Shown: piece after piece, positions 53,545 to 60,953 of the stretch
Numbering within the stretch: the stretch's first letter is position 1
Layout: every line of letters begins with the position of its first letter
Source of the DNA: Schleiferiaceae bacterium
GTDB taxonomy: Bacteria > Bacteroidota > Bacteroidia > Flavobacteriales > Schleiferiaceae
DNA length: 64,000 nucleotides
NCBI GenBank assembly: GCA_018401735.1
Contig: JAGYKI010000010.1
Span: forward strand, 51,876 to 115,875
Direction: 5' to 3'
Notes under the pieces: generated by a model
Told to the model about the DNA's origin: nothing
Databases searched by the model: none
Seen by the model: only the letters and a program-made list of their open reading frames with translations
Made by a program: the position numbers and the translations under genes

Positions 53545-53841
53545 TTAAACAGTAACAACAGAGTTGTCGCCGGAAATGCCATTGGGCACATATTCGTCTG
53601 CGGCTTCATCATTTTGCCAAAGCTCGCCGTTAATTCTATATCTAAATTGGTAATCCTTACCCGATTCTAAATCTAAAGTGCGAGTAAAAGCACTTTTAAC
53701 TTTACGCATGCTTACAGGCTCCCAGTTTGTGAAATCTCCTAAGATTTCTACCGATTGAGTGGTCTCCAAAGTTTCAGGAACAAATTCAAAGCTCACTTTA
53801 CATACAGGCTTCGATTTTAGGTACTTCTTTTTTAGTGACAT
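53545..53841 (-). CDS. Stand-alone CBM48/AMPK-type glycogen-binding protein
   Basis: 98 residues. It is a single early-set domain: VCKVSFEFVPETLETTQSVE, then ILGDFTNWEPVSMRKV with the glycan-contacting W, and FRYRINGELWQNDEAADEYV. This is the isoamylase-N/AMPK-CBM fold that binds alpha-glucans. No catalytic domain is attached. It is divergent from the GH31 gene with operator-like sites at both promoters, so it likely works with glycogen or maltodextrin metabolism as a targeting or sensing subunit. That role is inference. Confidence 0.85.
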   Translation of the reverse strand: MSLKKKYLKSKPVCKVSFEFVPETLETTQSVEILGDFTNWEPVSMRKVKSAFTRTLDLESGKDYQFRYRINGELWQNDEAADEYVPNGISGDNSVVTV

Positions 53842-53873
53842 GTTTTAGGTATTTTGGTCAACAAAAGTTTCGA

Positions 53874-53901
53874 CAAAGTTAGTGTAAATTATACACGAAG
53901 T
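53874..53901 (-). promoter_or_regulatory. CBM48 gene promoter with putative alpha-glucan operator, site 3
   Basis: On the minus strand the perfect -7 box TAACTTTG covers 53874-53881. The operator core AGTGT-N7-ACAC (plus strand 53881-53897) abuts it, followed on the plus strand by GAAGT. The geometry matches that at glgE. Confidence 0.6.
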
Positions 53902-54100
53902 TAAAATTTTTTAAAAAATTTAACATTACCCCCGAAAAAAGTAGGGGTAATTACTCTGAAAGTCTGATAAACATTGAATTTTACCTCTCATCCCTAAGAA
54001 CTCCTGTCAATTTACCTTTAATTAATATTTGGGAAACATTAACCAAAAAATGTCTTAAGCCAAGAAAACAAAGAGCAATGAGTATAAAATCATACAAAAC

Positions 54101-54123
54101 TTAGTGTACTATATACACGAAGT
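54101..54123 (+). promoter_or_regulatory. Putative alpha-glucan operator, site 4 (before the GH31 gene)
   Basis: AGTGTACTATATACAC followed by GAAGT, identical to site 3 at 20 of 23 positions. A -7-like TACTTTCG lies at 54138-54145 and the ATG at 54174. Confidence 0.6.
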
Positions 54124-54173
54124 AAGGAATAATTATATACTTTCGTCGCTTTAACAAAAGACGATTGTGGCAC

Positions 54174-56567
54174 ATGCACACATTAACCAATGAACAATTT
54201 CCAAGCTACATAGTAAAAGCTGAAAAAGCCAATGCACATGTAGTTTTCCACACCTATAATAAAGTAATGCTGCGTGTTGAGGTGATAACCGATCACGTAT
54301 TGCGTTTTCGTTTTACCGCCAAAGGCTATTTCGCCAACGACTTTTCCTATGCCATGGATGAAGGTCACCGCAGCGGTTTTAGTCGCTTCGAAATGACAGA
54401 AGCGGAAGAATACTACCAACTTGTCACTCCGAAAATAATTTGCCGCATTGCTAAAATCGACCTAAAGGTTAGTATTTACGACCCCGCTGGGAAACTTATT
54501 TGCGAAGATGAAAAAGGCTTCCATTGGCAAGAAGATCCCCAAAAGGGCGATAACATTGTAAAAATGAGTAAGCGCTCTATCATGGGCGAGCACTATTACG
54601 GCTTAGGCGATAAACCCACCAATTTGAACTTGCGCGATAAGCGCTTTCAAAACTGGGGCACGGATGAATACGGCTTTGCCAAAGACGCCGATCCGCTTTA
54701 TCGCAATATTCCTTTCTATTACGGCTTACATAAAGAGGGCTGTTACGGTATCTTTTTCGATAATACCTTTAAAACCTTCTTCGATTTTGCCAGTGAACGT
54801 AATAACGTAACGAGCTTTTGGGCCGAAGGTGGTGAAATCAACTACTATTATATCGCGGGTTCCAACTTAATGAATATCGCTACCCGCTATTCCCGCTTAA
54901 CGGGTAAACCCGATATGCCCGCCAAATGGTCTTTAGGCTACCACCAGTGTAAATGGAGTTATTCGAGCGAAGAGGAAGTAATGAAAATTGCTACCAAACT
55001 GCGCGCACTCAAAATTCCTGCTGATGCTATTTATCTAGACATCGACTATATGGATGGTTTCCGCTGTTTTACTTGGAATAAGGAAACCTTCCCCGACCCG
55101 AAAGGCATGGTGGCCAAGCTTAAAGAAATGGGCTTCAAAACCGTGGCTATTATCGATCCCGGTATTAAAATAGACATGGATTATGATGTTTGCAAAGAGG
55201 GTTTTGAAAAAGACTACTTCTGCAAACATGCTGATGGTCCTTTATACAAAGGCAAGGTTTGGCCAGGCGACTGTTATTTCCCCGATTTCACCAATCCGGA
55301 AGTACGCGAATGGTGGACTGGACTTTTTGAAGAATTAATCTCCGACATTGGCCTCGCTGGCGTTTGGAATGACATGAATGAACCCGCCATTATGGAGGTT
55401 CCTACCAAAACTTTCCCTTTAGATATTCGTCACGATTACGACGGTAACCCTTGCAGTCACCGCAAAGCACACAACGTGTACGGTATGCAAATGAGCCGTG
55501 CCACATTTGAAGGGGTAAAGAAATTTGCCTTCCCCAATCGTCCTTTTATTATTACTCGTAGTACTTATTCGGGTGGACAGCGATATAGCTCGGTTTGGAC
55601 AGGAGACAATATCGCTACGTGGGAACACCTTTGGGTGGCCAATGTGCAATGTCAGCGTTTAAGCGTAAGTGGATTTTCTTTTGTGGGAACTGATATTGGT
55701 GGCTTTACCGAGCATCCTACCATGGAACTTTACGTAAGATGGATTCAATTAGGCGTCTTCCATCCCTTAATGCGCACCCATTCCTCGGGCGACCACGGTG
55801 AACAAGAACCTTGGAGTTTTGGCGAAGAAGCGACCGATTACGTAAGAGAAGCAATTGAATTACGTTACCGCCTTTTACCTTACCATTACACCAACTTTTA
55901 CCAATATACCAACGATGGCAAGCCTATGCTTCGCCCTTTATCCTTCTACGATCATTTAGATCCGCAAACTTGGTATCGCCAAGATGAGTTCTTATTTGGT
56001 GATCATATTTTAGTTTGCCCAGTATTAGAGCCAGACCGTCAAGGACGTAGATTATATCTGCCGAAAGGCGATTGGTATCACTTCTTTAGCGATACCCATT
56101 ACGCGGGTGGTAAGGAGTACTTTATTGAAACGCCCATGAATCAAATTCCAATTTTCGTTAAAGCTGGCGGAATTATTCCCATGCAAGCCGTGCAACAATA
56201 CGTAGGCGAAAAGGAAATTGAACAGATAGAACTGCACGTTTACCGGGGCGCTAAAACCGAGGAAAGCCAATTATACGAAGATCAAGGAGATGGTTACGGA
56301 CATAAACAAGGCTATTATTTAAATAAGAGCTTTACCGTGCTACCAACCGAATCGAAATACCGTATTACGCAACATCAGCAGGGTCGCATGAAAGCTACCT
56401 ATGCCAATTATGAAATGGTATTCCACGGATTTAAGCAATTACCAAAAAGTATCGAGTTAGACTCAGAAGCCTTTACGGGTACTGCTATAAGCGATGTTGA
56501 TAATTCTGCTATATTCAGAATTAAGGTACCGCAAGGCTTTAAACAGATAACCCTGCGCTGGGTATAA
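54174..56567 (+). CDS. GH31 alpha-glucosidase
   Basis: 797 residues from ATG 54174; the frame extends upstream only to a TTG. An N-terminal beta domain (about 1-235) precedes the barrel: KWSLGYHQCKWSYSSEEEV, AIYLDIDYMDGF, nucleophile D400 in GVWNDMNEPAIMEV, then RSTYSGGQRYSSVWTGDN and FSFVGTDIGGF. The C-terminal beta domains end at ITLRWV. It releases glucose from the non-reducing ends of maltodextrins. It has no export signal, so it is probably cytoplasmic. It is paired with the CBM48 gene and an operator shared with glgE and the secreted GH13 gene. Confidence 0.94.
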   Translation: MHTLTNEQFPSYIVKAEKANAHVVFHTYNKVMLRVEVITDHVLRFRFTAKGYFANDFSYAMDEGHRSGFSRFEMTEAEEYYQLVTPKIICRIAKIDLKVSIYDPAGKLICEDEKGFHWQEDPQKGDNIVKMSKRSIMGEHYYGLGDKPTNLNLRDKRFQNWGTDEYGFAKDADPLYRNIPFYYGLHKEGCYGIFFDNTFKTFFDFASERNNVTSFWAEGGEINYYYIAGSNLMNIATRYSRLTGKPDMPAKWSLGYHQCKWSYSSEEEVMKIATKLRALKIPADAIYLDIDYMDGFRCFTWNKETFPDPKGMVAKLKEMGFKTVAIIDPGIKIDMDYDVCKEGFEKDYFCKHADGPLYKGKVWPGDCYFPDFTNPEVREWWTGLFEELISDIGLAGVWNDMNEPAIMEVPTKTFPLDIRHDYDGNPCSHRKAHNVYGMQMSRATFEGVKKFAFPNRPFIITRSTYSGGQRYSSVWTGDNIATWEHLWVANVQCQRLSVSGFSFVGTDIGGFTEHPTMELYVRWIQLGVFHPLMRTHSSGDHGEQEPWSFGEEATDYVREAIELRYRLLPYHYTNFYQYTNDGKPMLRPLSFYDHLDPQTWYRQDEFLFGDHILVCPVLEPDRQGRRLYLPKGDWYHFFSDTHYAGGKEYFIETPMNQIPIFVKAGGIIPMQAVQQYVGEKEIEQIELHVYRGAKTEESQLYEDQGDGYGHKQGYYLNKSFTVLPTESKYRITQHQQGRMKATYANYEMVFHGFKQLPKSIELDSEAFTGTAISDVDNSAIFRIKVPQGFKQITLRWV

Positions 56568-56592
56568 TAGCGCGCTTTTTTGAGAGGTGAGG

Positions 56593-56622
56593 GCCGGTTC
56601 CAATGGGACCGGCTTTTTTTTT
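56593..56622 (+). terminator. Intrinsic terminator after the GH31 gene
   Basis: A perfect 9-bp stem GCCGGTTCC / GGGACCGGC (one T-G pair) with a 3-nt loop and a long T-run. Confidence 0.92.
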
Positions 56623-56685
56623 CTTTTCTTTTTTGCTTTCGCAAGATGGGTACCTAAAATTTTAGTCTCCGCGTTATGCTTTTTA

Positions 56686-56693
56686 TAAATTTG
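56686..56693 (+). promoter_or_regulatory. -7 promoter box, predicted leaderless mRNA for the patatin gene
   Basis: TAAATTTG, a perfect TAnnTTTG, ends exactly 5 nt before ATG 56698. Confidence 0.58.
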
Positions 56694-56697
56694 TGAC

Positions 56698-57579
56698 ATG
56701 ACCGATACCAAAACCAAACCGAAAGTTCATCTAGTACTAGCCTCAGGCGGTGCTCGTGGTGTAGCGCATATTGGCGTGATTGAAAGATTAGAAGAAGAAG
56801 GCTACGAAATTGTAGAAATCGCTGGCTGCTCCATGGGAGCGGTTATTGGCGGATTGTATGCCGCAGGTGCCTTAGATAAATACAAAGAATGGCTCATTAA
56901 GCTGCAGCGAGCCGATGTTTTTCGTCTCCTCGATTTCACCTTTGCTAAGCACGGCTTTTTAAAGGGTGAAAAAGTATTTAGCACCATCACCGACTTAATT
57001 GGACCCCAAAAGATTGAGAATCTTAAAATTCCTTTTCGTGCCGTGGCCACCAATCTCACCAATGGCGAAGAAGTGGTTTTTAAAGAGGGTGATTTATACC
57101 ATGCCCTGCGCGCCTCCATTTCTATACCAGGAATTTTTACACCCGTAACCTCAACCGCTTCTAACGAAGTGTTGGTAGACGGTGGAGTAGTCAACCCCTT
57201 ACCCTTAAATCAGGTGCATCGTTCCGACAATGGAATTATTGTAGCCGTTGATATTAACGGTCAAGGTCAAAAACCCAAAATAATGACCAGCGATAAAGAG
57301 CTAGACAAGGACAATTCCAGCTGGTTTAATATCAATTGGCCCTTTTGGAAGAAAGACGAGCAAAACAAAGAGCCTGGTTTGATGGATGTGCTATCAACTA
57401 GTTACGAACATATGCAGCATCAACTTATTGCGCGCGACCTGCGACTCTACCAACCCGAATCTCTAATTAATATTCCACGCGATACCTGCGGTGTTTTCGA
57501 CTTTCATAAATCGAAAGAACTTATTGCCGTTGGTCGCCAAGCTTTTGATGAGCAATTCGCGCTCAAACGGGATTTTTAG
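56698..57579 (+). CDS. Patatin-like phospholipase
   Basis: 293 residues. The oxyanion motif is LASGGARGVAHIGV, the nucleophile elbow G-C-S-M-G with S45 (IAGCSMGAVIGGLYAAG), and the catalytic Asp D161 in VDGGVVNPLPL. It hydrolyses acyl esters of phospholipids. It resembles RssA-type cytoplasmic patatins; no signal peptide or surface domain is attached. The insertion after DINGQGQKPKIM carries a charged, variable segment. The next gene follows after 80 nt with its own -7-like box. Confidence 0.9.
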   Translation: MTDTKTKPKVHLVLASGGARGVAHIGVIERLEEEGYEIVEIAGCSMGAVIGGLYAAGALDKYKEWLIKLQRADVFRLLDFTFAKHGFLKGEKVFSTITDLIGPQKIENLKIPFRAVATNLTNGEEVVFKEGDLYHALRASISIPGIFTPVTSTASNEVLVDGGVVNPLPLNQVHRSDNGIIVAVDINGQGQKPKIMTSDKELDKDNSSWFNINWPFWKKDEQNKEPGLMDVLSTSYEHMQHQLIARDLRLYQPESLINIPRDTCGVFDFHKSKELIAVGRQAFDEQFALKRDF

Positions 57580-57633
57580 CCGAGCCTAAACCGCCCTAGT
57601 CATAAGATCGCATCGATTATAGCCTCAAATAAC

Positions 57634-57641
57634 TATCTTCG
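57634..57641 (+). promoter_or_regulatory. -7-like promoter box for the PIG-L gene
   Basis: TATCTTCG (one mismatch to TAnnTTTG), 18 nt before ATG 57660. Confidence 0.4.
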
Positions 57642-57659
57642 CCCTCCAAAATTTAAGGC

Positions 57660-58298
57660 ATGGATTTCCACAATATCAAAACTGTTTTAGTTTTAGCTCC
57701 TCATCCCGATGACGGTGAATTTTCATCTGGGGGAACCCTAAAACGTTTTAGCGATTTAGGAATTGAAATTCACTATGCCGCCTTTTCGCCCTGCATTAAA
57801 TCCCTACCCGCGGGCATGCCCGAAGATACCCTCTGGCACGAGCTCGCCGATGCTGCCAAAATATTAGGAATAGCCAAGGATCATATTTATAATTATAATT
57901 TCCCCGTGCGCGATTTCCCGGCTCACCGCCAAGAAATTCTCGAAGAACTGATCTTACTTAAAAAGAAGGTTCAACCCGATTTAGTGCTCTTACCTAATAG
58001 TCTCGATATCCATCAAGATCACCACACCATTCACCAAGAAGGTTTGCGTGCCTTTAAACATACCCGCATTTTGGGTTATGAACTACCCTGGAATAATTTG
58101 CACTTTACCAATAATTGCCACATCCGCCTCGAGCGCGATCATATCCAAGCTAAAATGGAAGCCTTACAATGCTACAAATCGCAGAATTTCCGTAATTATA
58201 TGGACGAAGAATATTTCTTTGGCTTGGCTAAAACACGCGGTATTCAAATCAATACCGGCTATGCCGAAGCTTTCGAATTGATTCGCTGGATTATTTGA
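57660..58298 (+). CDS. PIG-L/LmbE-family N-deacetylase
   Basis: 212 residues. The zinc motif reads APHPDDGEFSSGG, with the second site DIHQDHHTIHQEG. The family removes N-acetyl groups from GlcNAc-linked substrates such as GlcNAc-inositol, GlcNAc-malate (bacillithiol route) or sugars in envelope glycans. The DDGE form (rather than DDE) and the length fit the sugar-nucleotide/polysaccharide branch better than BshB, but this is weak. Repeat copy F starts 2 nt after its stop. Confidence 0.87.
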   Translation: MDFHNIKTVLVLAPHPDDGEFSSGGTLKRFSDLGIEIHYAAFSPCIKSLPAGMPEDTLWHELADAAKILGIAKDHIYNYNFPVRDFPAHRQEILEELILLKKKVQPDLVLLPNSLDIHQDHHTIHQEGLRAFKHTRILGYELPWNNLHFTNNCHIRLERDHIQAKMEALQCYKSQNFRNYMDEEYFFGLAKTRGIQINTGYAEAFELIRWII

Positions 58299-58299
58299 T

Positions 58300-58542
58300 A
58301 ACGTGAATTCGACGTAAAATCAGGCCTCAGACCCCTTGTAATGGTGGTTCGAGCCTATGCGGTGAGCAATAGCGGCTTGCAAGCAGAGGCGCGAACCCTT
58401 TTAGAAGGGATTAATGTTTTCAATAAAAGTGAAAATACTTCATCTAGTTCATTTGCTGTAGCCCGCTACAGCTGCACGATCTAGACTTGTCTTTTCTTTT
58501 TATTGAAAATCTGAGGCTATGATTTATTGTCGAACTCACGTT
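58300..58542 (+). repeat. Inverted-repeat element, copy F (long form)
   Basis: 243 bp, AACGTGAATTCGACG to GTCGAACTCACGTT. It has several small interior deletions relative to D and E. It begins 2 nt after the deacetylase stop codon, the tightest junction with a gene of any long copy, and lies against the decayed beta-propeller gene. Confidence 0.9.
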
Positions 58543-58569
58543 TGATAGAATTTCTCAGGACGGAATAAA

Positions 58570-59667
58570 TCACCTTTCTACCCTTTGGGTAAAATGGCCA
58601 AATCTTGTACCGCCCAATCGGCGCTAAACGGAAGCATATCGTAAATCTTTTTCAGGATTGAAAAGCACCAGCGCGTTTCTATTGGCATCTATGGCTAATG
58701 AAATAATCGTGGTAAGCAATGGTATTTTCAACCATCTCTACTCCTGCATCGCTTCGGCCTTACCCGGCAAATCTGCGAAAGCATAAATCTGTAAATGACC
58801 GTCTTTTAAATGCCATACTTCGCCGCCACCGGTATTCGTGCACAACAGGCTTCCGTCGGCTAAGCGCTTGGCGCCATGCGGACTTTTCATGCCCGATAAA
58901 AGCACTTCACTTTCCCCGCTTTTTAATAGCCACCGAGCGCACCGTCCCCTCGTGAAAGAGTGGCTAAAAACCTATCGCTGCCATCGTAAACCGCAGTATT
59001 GATAAAGGCTGCTCTTTGCGCTGTTGGCAAATGGTCTTTCGTAGGATCAGATATCAGTACCTGCACTTCTCCCCTATTTATATAGGCTTCAAAACTTCCC
59101 TCTTACGGGTGATGCGCATGGAATCGCCGTCCTTGCTATGACCTAAATCGAGGCCGTGTTCCCAGAAAACCACTCCAAATTAAGTGACCGTTTTATAATT
59201 GAATTCAAAACGCTATCGAAACCCGATGAAGTTACCAGAATACAATCTTCCTTCTCGGGATGAAAATTCACCGTGTGGATATAACTAAACCAAGGATAGC
59301 TAAAGCTAAACTCTTGCTCTTGCTCTTGCTCTTGCTCTTGCTCAATTACCACACCGATCCTCCACCGAATAAAGCCCACTTTTCCCGAAGAAGTTAGTCC
59401 GCGTGGCTCTTTTTAAATCGCCTTTACCCAGTCTTCTGTTAAAACACCGGCCTTCAAGCGACACCTGCGCCAATCCGCCCAAGCTCACCGCTCTGCGTTC
59501 CACACTACCGCCTTTTCCCGAAGCATTTTTCTTAGAGCTAAATAACGCGCACGGGTGAACTTGCAAGTCAGAAGCTTTTTTATCGTCATCAATAATTTCA
59601 ATTCGCCATAAAACTGCGAATCCCTTTGCCAATCTTTTAAAAATTGCTTGCTTACTGTGTGCGACAT
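58570..59667 (-). pseudogene. Decayed beta-propeller-type protein gene
   Basis: On the minus strand a start (MSHTVSKQFLKDWQRDSQFY) overlaps the end of the glycosyltransferase gene. Coherent pieces then appear in different frames: FSYPWFSYIHTVNFHPEKED and CILVTSSGFDSVL, EVQVLISDPTKDHLPTAQRA, FINTAVYDGSDRFLA, LLSGMKSPHGAKRLADGS and LCTNTGGGEVWHLKDG. These resemble six-bladed propeller or arylsulfotransferase-like blades. At least four frame changes and several stops break the gene. A hexanucleotide repeat lies inside. It cannot make a full protein as read; the original family is uncertain. Confidence 0.78.
59311..59343. repeat. Hexanucleotide microsatellite (CTCTTG)5.5
   Basis: Five full copies of CTCTTG and a half copy. 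On the minus strand it encodes alternating E-Q residues inside the decayed beta-propeller gene. A 6-nt unit would not change frame when it expands or contracts. Confidence 0.92.
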
Positions 59668-60953
59668 ATATCTTCTACTAAGCGTGATAATTTTTCGGCG
59701 GAACCTAAACGGGTATAGGCATCGGTACTTTCTGCAGCCAATCGAGGGCTCCTTTTTGTGGGTAACCAAGCGCGGTATAAGTCCCGCACCCGCTCTTTAA
59801 TCCCCTGATAATCTTCATAATCGATGCTCGTCCCACGGCCAGTCTCGGCAATAATCTTCGCGGCATTGCCCTCTATCGGTGCTACGGAAAGCATAGGCGT
59901 TCCCGAGCCCAAGTACTCAAATAATTTACCCGTTAAAATAAGCGCATTATCGGCCGTTTTAGGCACTATAAATAAAAGAGCCCCTGCCTCTACCATAGCC
60001 TTAGTGGCTACATGATGGGCTTGATATCCGTGGTAAACACATTGCTCCTCCAAGCCTAATTTCTCCAATCGCTCACGGGCAGATGGATCTACATTACCAA
60101 TAAACTCTAAACGGAAATTAGTCTTAAAATCATGTTCCTCGCGGCACAAATCTGCCAAAGCGACCCACAAACTTTCAATATTCTGATTAGGCTTTAAATT
60201 ACCCGTATAGCGCAAACTAAAAAAGGGTTGGGTTCCCCTTTCGGGGGATGGGATATCCGCGGGATCGTAGCCATTATAAATGATCTCGATTCGCTTGGCA
60301 CGAGCCGAAAACTCTGCTTCTAATCCCGGACTTACGGTTAAAATCGCATCTGCGGAAGCGAGAACTAAATCTTCCAAAGCTTGGTCTTTACGCTTCGTCC
60401 GCTCCGTGCGAGGAAAAATTTTATTGTAAAATATATTTACCCAAGGATCGCGGAAATCGGCCAGCCACTTTATAGCAAATTCCTTTTGAAGGTCTAAGCC
60501 AATAAGGTGGGTACTATGCGGCGGACCAGTAGTTATAATCGCATCGAAAGACTCTTTTTGCAAGAGCGCCCGCGCCGTGGCTAAAGCATATTTATTCCAA
60601 CCCTTACGCGCATCGGGAATGAAAAAGTTGGCGCGTATAAAATTCACCAACTGCTGTTTTTTGCTCTTGGTATTGGAGATGCCAATGCCGCCGGTGCCCA
60701 CTTTTGCCTTCTTCCCCCTTAAGCTAGCATAGGCCTTAAAAGGATCGGCCGCTTCGGTTTTTAAGATGCGCATATTTGCGGGTACTTCTTTCTCCAAAGA
60801 AGGATCGTAATTGGCCGCCACCGGTTCTTGGGGCGTTAGCACAGAAACTTCCCAACCCAGCTTTTGCAATAAACTGGCATTCTTCAGCCAGCGCTGCACG
60901 CCTGGTCCACCGGCCGGAGGCCAGTAATAACTAAGCAGTAATATCTTCCCCAC
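59652..60953 (-). CDS. GT4-like glycosyltransferase
   Basis: 433 residues, GT-B fold. The N-terminal domain starts ILLLSYYWPPAGGPGVQRWL with ITTGPPHSTHLIGLDLQKEF; the C-terminal domain has YTGNLKPNQNIESLWVALAD, YHGYQAHHVATKAMVEAGAL and KLFEYLGSGTPMLSVAPIEG, the donor-binding region. It should transfer a sugar from a nucleotide donor to an envelope glycan. It overlaps the upstream YfhO gene by 23 nt, so the two are co-translated. The next gene in the operon, at its 3' end, is decayed. Confidence 0.88.
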   Translation of the reverse strand: MGKILLLSYYWPPAGGPGVQRWLKNASLLQKLGWEVSVLTPQEPVAANYDPSLEKEVPANMRILKTEAADPFKAYASLRGKKAKVGTGGIGISNTKSKKQQLVNFIRANFFIPDARKGWNKYALATARALLQKESFDAIITTGPPHSTHLIGLDLQKEFAIKWLADFRDPWVNIFYNKIFPRTERTKRKDQALEDLVLASADAILTVSPGLEAEFSARAKRIEIIYNGYDPADIPSPERGTQPFFSLRYTGNLKPNQNIESLWVALADLCREEHDFKTNFRLEFIGNVDPSARERLEKLGLEEQCVYHGYQAHHVATKAMVEAGALLFIVPKTADNALILTGKLFEYLGSGTPMLSVAPIEGNAAKIIAETGRGTSIDYEDYQGIKERVRDLYRAWLPTKRSPRLAAESTDAYTRLGSAEKLSRLVEDICRTQ

